A model generated the notes under the pieces. The model searched no databases, was not told the DNA's origin, and saw only the letters and a program-made list of their open reading frames with translations. A program made the position numbers and the translations under genes. From an uncultured Eggerthellaceae bacterium (GTDB lineage: Bacteria > Actinomycetota > Coriobacteriia > Coriobacteriales > Eggerthellaceae): a DNA stretch of 56,703 bases. Shown here in pieces: positions 1 through 6,927 of this stretch. Numbering within the stretch: the stretch's first letter is position 1; every line of letters starts with the position of its first letter. Where the stretch lies: the NCBI GenBank assembly GCA_910588945.1, contig CAJUSF010000058.1, forward strand, positions 1 to 56,703, written 5' to 3'.

Positions 1-23
1 AATGTTACGATGGGATCGGACAT
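1..23 (-). CDS. 5' end of a leftward gene, truncated by the window edge
   Basis: An ATG on the minus strand at 23-21 is followed by seven open codons (MSDPIVT) before the window ends. It is preceded, seven bases upstream, by a perfect AAGGAGG ribosome binding site (complement of 31-37). The signal is too strong to ignore, but the product cannot be identified from seven residues. The gene diverges from the MurT-GatD gene, so 24-346 should hold promoters for both. Confidence 0.55.
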
Positions 24-346
24 GGCTTCGCCTCCTTGGCTGATTCGAATTCGACACTCAAATCATACCGAAGGCTGGAGCCGTGTCTTTTCGTATCTAG
101 GCTATGCTGCTGTCAAAGTGCGCAAAGAATTGTACGTTACCGCGCCGATTTCGCATGAGTAAGATACTCATTCCAGTCGAAAGAAGGATTTGCTGAGAGA
201 GCAAGTTGCGGATCTATGCATGTGGGCGACAGCGAGTCGGCGGCGAGCCGATATCTATGCGGTGTCTATGGGATATAATCGGTCACTTGAAAGGTAGATT
301 CTCTTTAAGGGCGGATTCGGCCCCCCGAACAGCGAGCGAGGATTCG

Positions 347-2767
347 ATGAGCGTGAAACTTGGATTGGCAAAGACCGCAAGCGCGATTCTGACGTGGGGG
401 CTGCGACATGTTGCGCGTCGTCCTGCGGCCAACACTCCCGGGCTTGTGGCGCTAAAGATCGATCCCGGCGTCATAGGTGAGCTGCGAGGCAAGATGGCAA
501 AGGGTTCCATCGTCGTCGTTGGGACAAACGGCAAAACCACGGTCACCAATCTTTTGGCAAACGTGGTCGAAAAGCAGGGTTTCAGCGTTCTCTGTAATCG
601 GACCGGTGCCAACCTCAATTCCGGCATCGCATCAGCACTTCTGCAAAACAAGGTAGCGGATTGGGGCGTTTTAGAGTGCGACGAGCTTTGGTCAGCCAAA
701 GTTGTTCCGCAGCTGAAACCCACGTATTTTCTTCTGCTCAACCTTTTCCGCGATCAATTGGATCGTTGTGGAGAGATCGATCATATCCAAGATGCGATCG
801 TTTCGGGTTTGATCGCGTCCCCCGAGACGATACTTATATATAACGCGGATGATCCGCTTTGTGAGATGGTAGCTGAGCGCGTGGATGCCGAGCGTAAGGC
901 TACGCGAAGCGCAAAGCATGATGACACTGCCGCCAAAGAAGATGATAAAGGGTCAGGCTTAATGACGTCATCTGTTAGCGAAGGTGCTGGCTCCATCCCA
1001 TTTGGTACGTTGGAACCAATGGGGCTCGAGCAAAATCAGGTTGCCGATGCGACAATGTGTCAGCGGTGCCTGACGATGTTTACCTATGATTACCGTCAGT
1101 ATGGCCAACTCGGTGCTTATCGGTGTTCGAATTGTGGATTCGCGCGCCCGTCGCTAAGGTTTGGCGCGCGTGACATCAAGCTTGTTCCCGGCAATCTAGA
1201 GTTCGATATCGTCGAGCATTCGGATACCGCACGCGAGGCGAGTTTACAGGGTCATTCGAGCTCTGAAACACTTGGAACGCCCGAAGCGCTTCACGTGCGT
1301 ACAAAGCTTAACGGCACTTACATGGTATACAACCTGCTTGCCGTTAGCGCCGCTGCGCTGACAATGGGCTGCTCGGCCGAAAGCATCACGGATGCTGTCG
1401 CGGATTTTGACCCGAAGAACGGGCGACTTCAGGAGTATTGCGTGGACGGGCGCCGCACTCTTCTCAACTTGGCCAAAAACCCCACGGGCTTCAATCAGAA
1501 CCTTCGTATCGTGAATGCCGATAAAGGCCCCAAAGCTGCAGCATTCTTTATAAACACGCAGGTCGTGGATGGTTTCGATGTTTCTTGGATCTGGGATATC
1601 GATTTCGAGGAGCTCGCATCGCAAAGTGATACGCGCGTTTTCGCAGGTGGCGCGAGGAATAACGATCTTCAGGTTCGCTTGAAATATGCGGGCGTCAATG
1701 CGCAGCTGATCGACGACATCGACGATGTTTACAAGGCGCTTGCAAACGATCCCAAGATGCCGGCCACGGCGCCGGTGTACGCTATCGCCAACTATACGGC
1801 GCTTCCGCGTGTGAAACGGCAGCTGGATAAAATGGCCGAACAGGGGCGTGGTGAGAGTTGCGTGCCGGCTTTTTTGGATTCGGATCCCGCTTCGGGTTTC
1901 GTTGAAGAAGGCGATGGCGGTAAAAAGAGCGAAGCTGGCGATCGCGAGAAAGATGACATTAAGCCTGACACTTTGTCATCATCCGAATACGCGATCACCA
2001 CCGACACGCCTGTCGTTATCGCACACATCTTGCCCGATCTGTTAAACCTATACGGCGACGGCGGCAATGTGCGCGTTCTTGAGCAGCGCCTTGCATGGCG
2101 CGGCATTCCCGTTGAGGTCAAGCGCGTGCACTACGGACAGGCGATCGATCTCGACGCGGTCGACCTTGTGGTGCTTGGCGGATCGCCTGATAAAGAGCAG
2201 CGGTTGGCGTCTGAAGAGCTTCGCAAAATTCGCGATGACCTTGCACGCTATGTCGACGAGGACGGCCCCATGCTTGCGATCTGCGGCAGCTATCAGATGC
2301 TCGGTCGTGTGTGGCTACTCGATGGCGAAGAGGTGTCGGGCCTTGGCATTCTCGACATTGAAACCCGTCGCCCCGGTACGTCCACCGATCGCTTGATCAG
2401 CGATATCGCGCTTGAGACTCCGTTTTCAGATATGCCAGTGATCGGCTTTGAGAACCACGCGGGGCGCACGTACCTCGATGAAGGAGTTCAGCCGTTCGGA
2501 CGCGTCGTGTCCGAGGTAGGTGTGGGAAACAACGAAGACGGATCGCCCGAACAATACGCTGATGGCGTATTGTTCAAAGGTGTGATCGGGACATATTTGC
2601 ACGGGCCATTGCTGTCAAAGAATCCGGATGTAGCGGATCATCTTCTCAAAGCGGCGCTCGAGCGCAAGGCGCACCGCGAAGGTGTCAAGCCACTTGAGCT
2701 TGAGCCGCTCAACGATGCGGAAGAGCGCGCAGCAAACGCCTTTATGGCCCGAAATTGGGCACTTTAG
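347..2767 (+). CDS. murT-gatD: MurT-GatD fusion: lipid II isoglutaminyl synthase in one chain
   Basis: This enzyme amidates the second-position D-glutamate of the peptidoglycan stem on lipid II at the inner face of the membrane. MurT activates the substrate with ATP and GatD supplies ammonia from glutamine. The Mur-ligase half shows the P-loop GTNGKTT at residues 59-65, a four-cysteine ribbon (CQRC near 238, CSNC near 260) typical of MurT, and the NPTGFNQ motif of the MurT C-terminal domain. An acidic linker of about 60 residues leads to the GatD half, with nucleophile Cys646 in ICGSYQML and His752 in YLHGP. In most known bacteria these are two adjacent genes, so the 806-residue fusion is notable. 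ATG at 347 is preferred because a GAGGA lies four bases upstream and MurT homology begins there; an in-frame ATG at 206 would add 47 unlikely residues. Confidence 0.9.
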   Translation: MSVKLGLAKTASAILTWGLRHVARRPAANTPGLVALKIDPGVIGELRGKMAKGSIVVVGTNGKTTVTNLLANVVEKQGFSVLCNRTGANLNSGIASALLQNKVADWGVLECDELWSAKVVPQLKPTYFLLLNLFRDQLDRCGEIDHIQDAIVSGLIASPETILIYNADDPLCEMVAERVDAERKATRSAKHDDTAAKEDDKGSGLMTSSVSEGAGSIPFGTLEPMGLEQNQVADATMCQRCLTMFTYDYRQYGQLGAYRCSNCGFARPSLRFGARDIKLVPGNLEFDIVEHSDTAREASLQGHSSSETLGTPEALHVRTKLNGTYMVYNLLAVSAAALTMGCSAESITDAVADFDPKNGRLQEYCVDGRRTLLNLAKNPTGFNQNLRIVNADKGPKAAAFFINTQVVDGFDVSWIWDIDFEELASQSDTRVFAGGARNNDLQVRLKYAGVNAQLIDDIDDVYKALANDPKMPATAPVYAIANYTALPRVKRQLDKMAEQGRGESCVPAFLDSDPASGFVEEGDGGKKSEAGDREKDDIKPDTLSSSEYAITTDTPVVIAHILPDLLNLYGDGGNVRVLEQRLAWRGIPVEVKRVHYGQAIDLDAVDLVVLGGSPDKEQRLASEELRKIRDDLARYVDEDGPMLAICGSYQMLGRVWLLDGEEVSGLGILDIETRRPGTSTDRLISDIALETPFSDMPVIGFENHAGRTYLDEGVQPFGRVVSEVGVGNNEDGSPEQYADGVLFKGVIGTYLHGPLLSKNPDVADHLLKAALERKAHREGVKPLELEPLNDAEERAANAFMARNWAL

Positions 2768-2791
2768 CGCAAGCGCATTTAGGAGTCGAAG

Positions 2792-3265
2792 ATGCTGCAC
2801 ATCGATGTCGTGGCGGTCGGTCGCTTGAAAGAGCGCTTCTGGACAGAGGCCTGCAACGAGTATCTCAAGCGGCTTAAATCATACGCACAGGTGAGGGTGA
2901 TCGAGATCGCAGATATCGACCCGAGCACGTCGGGCGGCGTTGAGGCGGCGCTTGCAAAGGAGAGCGCGGCGATTCTCAAGGCCATTCCGCATGACTCGTA
3001 TGTGATCCTGCTGGATATTCAGGGTAAACAGCTTTCGAGCGAGGGTATCGCTTCTCGCCTCGACGCGCTCGCGCTTGAGGGCACCAGCGCGGTAACGTTT
3101 GTGATCGGGGGATCGACCGGGGTGGATGCCGAGGTGAAGGCGTTAGCAAAAGAACGTTGGTCGTTTGGCAAGATTACGATGCCTCATAATCTTGCGCGCG
3201 TTGTGCTTATTGAGCAGATCTATCGGGCGTTTAAGATCATTCGCCGCGAACCTTATCATAAATAA
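2792..3265 (+). CDS. rlmH: 23S rRNA pseudouridine-1915 N3-methyltransferase RlmH
   Basis: RlmH is a small SPOUT-class methyltransferase that uses S-adenosylmethionine to methylate pseudouridine 1915 in helix 69 of 23S rRNA on assembled 70S ribosomes. The 157-residue length is normal. The knotted SAM-binding region shows FVIGGSTG at 103-110, and the C-terminal signature LIEQIYRAFKIIRREPYHK is almost the family consensus. The start has AGGAG six bases upstream and lies 24 bases after MurT-GatD, so the two are probably cotranscribed. The stop codon sits inside the left arm of a hairpin that likely ends the transcript. Confidence 0.95.
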   Translation: MLHIDVVAVGRLKERFWTEACNEYLKRLKSYAQVRVIEIADIDPSTSGGVEAALAKESAAILKAIPHDSYVILLDIQGKQLSSEGIASRLDALALEGTSAVTFVIGGSTGVDAEVKALAKERWSFGKITMPHNLARVVLIEQIYRAFKIIRREPYHK

Positions 3266-3296
3266 TTCCGATCGGCTAAAGTCGATCAGAATTATT
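3261..3296 (+). terminator. Hairpin overlapping the rlmH stop codon
   Basis: Two 16-base arms, 3261-3276 and 3281-3296, are complementary except for two G-U-compatible positions, with a four-base loop. There is only a short T-rich tail. It probably terminates or protects the 3' end of the murT-gatD/rlmH transcript. Confidence 0.6.
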
Positions 3297-3452
3297 TGGC
3301 ATTGCATGGAATCAATGAGCCAAGATGCCTTAAGCTCATGATCTATACTTTTAATTATTCTTATATGAAGCAGGACGCCGTAAAGATAGCGAGGAGGCTG
3401 AGAGTGCCTTAGATAGCCGCGAAAGCGCGCCCGATTTGCCTTTGCGCAATGA

Positions 3453-3498
3453 GGCACTTGAATAATCGAAAATCATAATACGATTATTCAAGCGTGCC
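3453..3498. repeat. Imperfect inverted repeat in the rlmH-exonuclease gap
   Basis: The arms 3453-3468 and 3481-3498 pair over 16 bases with one two-base bulge around a 12-base AT-rich loop. Together with the rlmH hairpin and repeat B1 it accounts for most structure in the 348-base gap 3266-3613. The rest of the gap shows nothing recognisable. Confidence 0.6.
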
Positions 3499-3552
3499 AA
3501 GCTGTAAAGGCGTGCTTGTAGACGGCTAGATAAGGTGCTATCAGGCTCCGCA

Positions 3553-3598
3553 GCGTCAGGTCGGAATGAAGCTTTAAATTTATAATTTAAAGCGGACG
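3553..3598 (-). repeat. Repeat family B, copy B1 (short, inverted)
   Basis: This is the reverse complement of the first 46 bases of copies B2 (4428) and B3 (6681). It has the AT-rich palindrome GCTTTAAATT...AATTTAAAGC followed by the TCCGACCTGACG block. It sits just before the exonuclease III start, and B2 lies in the opposite orientation just after the stop, so the gene is bracketed by an inverted pair. Confidence 0.85.
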
Positions 3599-3613
3599 TG
3601 AAGGAAGATAAAT

Positions 3614-4408
3614 ATGCGTTTTATCTCTTGGAATGTGAACGGAATAAGGGCGGTACTCAAGAAGGATTTCTTGGAGACATTCGGCGAATTCGATGCGGAT
3701 ATCTTTGCGATTCAGGAAACGAAATGTCAGCCCGATCAGGTGGAGATTGATATTCCGGGCTACCATCAATTCTGGTCGTCTGCCGAGCGCAAGGGGTACT
3801 CCGGCACGGCGGTCTTCTCGAAAGAGGAGCCTTTGCGGGTTTTGCGCGGCTTGGGCGATGATTATCTCGACACGGAAGGACGCATCACGGCGCTTGAGTT
3901 CGAGAAGTTCTGGTTTGTGGATGTCTATACGCCGAACGCGCAGAACGAGTTGGCACGTATCGATCACCGGATGCAATGGGATGACGCGTTTCGGGACTTC
4001 TGTGTGGGGCTCGAGCAGGGGATTGTGCCTTCCGGAGAGGAAACGAGCCCGAAGCCTGTCGTGATATGCGGCGACCTGAACGTGGCGCACAACGATATCG
4101 ATCTGAAGAATCCGGACAGAAACCGTGGCAACGCGGGCTTTTCGGATGAGGAGCGCGGTAAATTCGGCGAGCTACTCGATGCCGGATTCGTGGACACGTT
4201 CCGCTGTCTTCATCCTGATCTCGAAGGTGCGTATTCGTGGTGGAGTTACCGATTCAACGCGCGCAACACGAATGCCGGGTGGCGCATCGACTACTTCCTT
4301 GTAAGCAAGTCGTTGGTCGACAAGATCGAGAGCGCTTCTATATATAGTGAGGTTTACGGAAGCGATCATTGCCCGGTGGGGCTGGAGGTAAATATTACGG
4401 AGGTTTAG
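3614..4408 (+). CDS. xth: Exodeoxyribonuclease III (AP endonuclease, ExoA/XthA)
   Basis: This Mg2+-dependent endonuclease/exonuclease/phosphatase-fold enzyme cuts DNA 5' to abasic sites in base-excision repair and trims 3' blocking groups. At 264 residues it matches the family. Conserved motifs appear in order: WNVNGIRA with Asn7, QETKC with Glu35, YSGTAVFSK, DVYTPNAQ, GDLNVAH, WRIDYFL and the terminal SDH catalytic triad at 250-252. An AAGGAAG upstream of ATG 3614 supports the start. The gene stands alone between two inverted copies of repeat B. Confidence 0.96.
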   Translation: MRFISWNVNGIRAVLKKDFLETFGEFDADIFAIQETKCQPDQVEIDIPGYHQFWSSAERKGYSGTAVFSKEEPLRVLRGLGDDYLDTEGRITALEFEKFWFVDVYTPNAQNELARIDHRMQWDDAFRDFCVGLEQGIVPSGEETSPKPVVICGDLNVAHNDIDLKNPDRNRGNAGFSDEERGKFGELLDAGFVDTFRCLHPDLEGAYSWWSYRFNARNTNAGWRIDYFLVSKSLVDKIESASIYSEVYGSDHCPVGLEVNITEV

Positions 4409-4427
4409 AACAGCCGCTGTAATATTC

Positions 4428-4635
4428 ATCCGCTTTAAATTAAAATTTAAAGCTCCATTCCGACCTGACGGCTTCGCCCTGAGCGAAGCGAAGAAGTACC
4501 CTTGGGGTGAAAATCCACGAATGCGCGCTTATCTGACGCTTTGATGCTTGCGCTCACAGCGCAAAGGCTGCTCGCCCGCATCACACGCCAGCTAAGTACA
4601 CCTCGCGAATTTTGAGCTTCACTAGAACTACCTAT
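4428..4635 (+). repeat. Repeat family B, copy B2 (long)
   Basis: The AT palindrome (10-base arms, two-base loop) and TCCGACCTGACG block are followed by about 150 bases that match copy B3 at 6681 nearly base for base. B2 has an extra ~30-base insert carrying GCGAAGCG. Its outer arm near the 3' end has decayed compared with B3. This repeat fills most of the 376-base gap 4409-4784, and no gene is visible there. Confidence 0.85.
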
Positions 4636-4784
4636 GTTTTGATTATATTTTTATTGGATCGCGAAGAGTGTTTTTCTTTGAAAGGCCTACCCGGGTCATG
4701 GCATATAATGTTGCGAACGTAAATCATCGACGGAATGTGATCAAGCGGCAATCCGTATGGCGATCCGCATAGAAAGCTGTGTTT

Positions 4785-5348
4785 ATGGATACAAAGAAAA
4801 TCGAAGAGGGCGTGCGTCTTATCCTCGAAGGGATCGGCGAAGATCCGAACCGTGAGGGGCTTCTCAAGACACCCGCCCGTGTGGCAAGGATGTATGAAGA
4901 GGTTTTCGCGGGCATGACGGAGAATCCTGCTCGATTTTTCGAGACTACATTCGATGAACATCACGAGGAGATGATCATCGAGACGAACATCCCGTTCTAT
5001 TCGATGTGCGAGCATCATTTGGTGCCGTTTTTCGGACACGCGCACGTGGTGTACATTCCCGCAGCCGACGGTCGGATCTGCGGCATTTCCAAGCTTGCGC
5101 GTTTGGTGGACGCGTTCGCGAAGCGTCCGCAGGTGCAAGAGCGTCTTACATCGCAGATCGCCGACACGCTTGTTGCTGAACTTCAACCTCAAGGCGTGCT
5201 GGTAGTGCTTGAAGCGGAGCATCTGTGCATGAGCATGCGTGGCGTGAAGAAGCCGGGAACGCGTACGATCACGAGCGCGGTTCGCGGATCGTTCCGCAAG
5301 AGCAAGACAACAAGGGACGAGGCGCTCAGCCTTATCTTCAGGAAGTAA
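4785..5348 (+). CDS. folE: GTP cyclohydrolase I
   Basis: FolE converts GTP to 7,8-dihydroneopterin triphosphate, the first step toward tetrahydrofolate, and also feeds queuosine synthesis in some bacteria. The 187-residue protein has the N-terminal GLLKTPARVARMYEEV helix, the zinc ligands Cys75 and His78 in SMCEHHLVPFFG, Cys148 in EHLCM, and the C-terminal GTRTITSA segment. ATG 4785 is chosen over the in-frame GTG at 4779 because the weak AGAAAG lies eight bases before the ATG. No other folate gene is adjacent. Confidence 0.95.
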   Translation: MDTKKIEEGVRLILEGIGEDPNREGLLKTPARVARMYEEVFAGMTENPARFFETTFDEHHEEMIIETNIPFYSMCEHHLVPFFGHAHVVYIPAADGRICGISKLARLVDAFAKRPQVQERLTSQIADTLVAELQPQGVLVVLEAEHLCMSMRGVKKPGTRTITSAVRGSFRKSKTTRDEALSLIFRK

Positions 5349-5370
5349 CTTAGAAGACAGTTCGGGCTTG

Positions 5371-5420
5371 GAAACAGCCGAAAAGAGCCGGAAACAGTCG
5401 GAAACAATCAGAAAACAGCT
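5371..5420 (+). repeat. Five tandem degenerate 10-base repeats before the ACT gene
   Basis: Five consecutive 10-base units related to GAAACAGCCG run without gaps from 5371 to 5420. They end 22 bases before the ATG of the ACT-domain gene and start 22 bases after the folE stop, so they would be part of the leader if the genes are cotranscribed. Function unknown. Confidence 0.7.
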
Positions 5421-5442
5421 GGACTCAGCGAAAGGATCCAAT

Positions 5443-5718
5443 ATGAAATGCGTCGTTTCAGTTCTTGGAAAGGACAGAACAGGGATCGTTGCCGCAGTTG
5501 CCACCGTACTTACGGAATGCGGTGCGAACATCGATGACATCAGTCAAACGATTCTCGGTGAAGACGAGATCTTCTCGATGACGATGCTTGTAACGCTAAA
5601 TCCGGAGGTTTGCGGATTCGATGCTACGCAAGATAGGCTCACTGCCGCTGGTGCGCAGATGGGCACGCAGATCAACATCCAGCGCGAGGATGTTTTTCGC
5701 TTCATGCATGAAGTGTAG
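5443..5718 (+). CDS. ACT-domain protein (UPF0237 type)
   Basis: A single ACT domain of 91 residues. ACT domains usually bind amino acids and act as regulatory modules. The sequence begins with the strand MKCVVSVLGKDRTGIVAAV, typical of UPF0237/GcvR-like proteins, and continues with CGANIDDISQTIL. ATG 5443 has AAAGGA six bases upstream, so the 25 in-frame codons before it (the tandem-repeat region) are excluded. In other genomes this family often sits beside a UPF0210 gene; none is seen here. Its ligand is unknown. The last codons (FMHEV, stop) are echoed as a near copy at 5760-5779. Confidence 0.8.
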   Translation: MKCVVSVLGKDRTGIVAAVATVLTECGANIDDISQTILGEDEIFSMTMLVTLNPEVCGFDATQDRLTAAGAQMGTQINIQREDVFRFMHEV

Positions 5719-5777
5719 GCATCTGTTCGACCACAGCGCTGTTGCGGTTGTTGAATCAGTTTCATGCACGAGGTTTA

Positions 5778-5797
5778 GACCCTAGTCCGGGTCTCCT
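5778..5797 (+). terminator. Weak hairpin downstream of the ACT gene
   Basis: AGACCC and GGGTCT form a six-base stem followed by a pyrimidine-rich CCTCCTCTTT tail. It is short, so it is only a possible terminator. Confidence 0.35.
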
Positions 5798-5917
5798 CCT
5801 CTTTAATTTCTTGCATTTAACCTAGTTTGGTGGTTATCATATAAACGACAATTTATGTGTTGGGTGAACCGCGCCCATTTTGCATTTAGATCATGTCGTA
5901 TAAAGAAGGAAGCGCAA

Positions 5918-6643
5918 ATGAATAACAAACCTGATAATGGCTCGAACGCTCAAATGCCCTACAGAGCCCCCGAGTCCGCTTCTAGGCCATATACTCAGCC
6001 TCGTCCGGCATCGAACCCGCAATTACGCACGCAAGCGCCGCGTCCGGTGCAGCGCCCTGCTGCCGGAATGTCGGGCGGTCCGGTTGTTCCGGGCGGTCCA
6101 ACAGATGGAACTCCCGGAGGCTCCGATCAGCCCGAAGGCGATAAGAAAAGACGTCCGGTCATGATCGCGATCGCTATCGTTTTGGTGGTCGCCATCGCAT
6201 CTGCGGCATTCGGCGCGTGGTGGTTCCTCGGAGGCGGAAGCAATTTCTACGACAGCCAAGCTGTTTCAGGTCAGGCGCCTTACAAGACGCAGGAAGAGAT
6301 CGTTGCCGAGCTTAATCGCATCGTTGAGGAAGGTATGCTCAATATCTCGATCGCCAGCTTGATCGAGTTTGAGAACGGCGAGTCAGAGGGCACTGCCTAT
6401 ATCGAGAATGTTCCTTCGAACCGCTACGTTTTGCGGGTAACCATCAAGCTGGATAGTACGGGTGAAGTGGTGTATCAATCAGGCGGTCTGCGTCCTGACA
6501 GCTACATCGAGAAGATCAAGCTTTCCCAAGATCTGCCGGCCGGAAGCTATCCTGCCACTGCAACTTTTGTCGCTTATGATCCTGACACTTTGGAAGAGGT
6601 CGGTCAAACATCTGCGAGGATCACGCTACAAGTTAATTCTTAA
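5918..6643 (+). CDS. Single-pass membrane protein with proline-rich N-terminus, unknown function
   Basis: The protein has 241 residues. Residues 1-79 are rich in Pro, Gly, Gln and Asn and end in KKRRP; residues 81-104 form one strong transmembrane helix; the remaining ~135 residues should be outside the cell. That outer part has alternating hydrophobic strands and the phrase PAGSYPATATFVAYDPDT, resembling a small beta-sandwich domain. No family was recognised. ATG 5918 has AAGGA seven bases upstream, which rules out the 21 preceding in-frame codons. It appears monocistronic, followed by a hairpin and repeat B3. Confidence 0.8.
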   Translation: MNNKPDNGSNAQMPYRAPESASRPYTQPRPASNPQLRTQAPRPVQRPAAGMSGGPVVPGGPTDGTPGGSDQPEGDKKRRPVMIAIAIVLVVAIASAAFGAWWFLGGGSNFYDSQAVSGQAPYKTQEEIVAELNRIVEEGMLNISIASLIEFENGESEGTAYIENVPSNRYVLRVTIKLDSTGEVVYQSGGLRPDSYIEKIKLSQDLPAGSYPATATFVAYDPDTLEEVGQTSARITLQVNS

Positions 6644-6680
6644 GATTCAGATTCGGCTGGCTTAGGCCGATCGGAATCTT
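6642..6680 (+). terminator. Hairpin at the end of the proline-rich membrane protein gene
   Basis: Arms AAGATTCAGATTCGGC (6642-6657) and GCCGATCGGAATCTT (6666-6680) pair with one bulge, starting at the stop codon. The core resembles the rlmH hairpin. There is no clear T-run, but the position suits a terminator. Confidence 0.55.
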
Positions 6681-6860
6681 CGTCCGCTTTAAATTAAAAT
6701 TTAAAGCTCCAGTCCGACCTGACGCTCAAAATCCACGAATGCGCGCTTATCTGACGCTTTGATGCTTGCGCTCACAGCACGAGGGCTGCTCGCCCGCATC
6801 ACACGCCAGCTAAGCACACCTCGTGGATTTTTAGCTTCATTGCAGCCACCTGTTTTGTAT
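6681..6860 (+). repeat. Repeat family B, copy B3 (long, best preserved)
   Basis: It starts with the AT palindrome and TCCGACCTGACG block. Then AAAATCCACGA (6728-6738) pairs perfectly with TCGTGGATTTT (6821-6831), enclosing about 80 bases also found in B2. The whole could fold into a long hairpin RNA. It lies between convergent genes. Confidence 0.85.
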
Positions 6861-6927
6861 TTTTTGAAATTATTAATAATTATCAAGAAGCGTCAGGACG
6901 CGGTAAAAGGGGGCTATGAGCTCATTA

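Noticed and set aside
206..346. Longer N-terminus for MurT-GatD
   Set aside because: The added 47 residues are Arg/Cys-rich without family similarity, while ATG 347 has a ribosome site and begins MurT homology.
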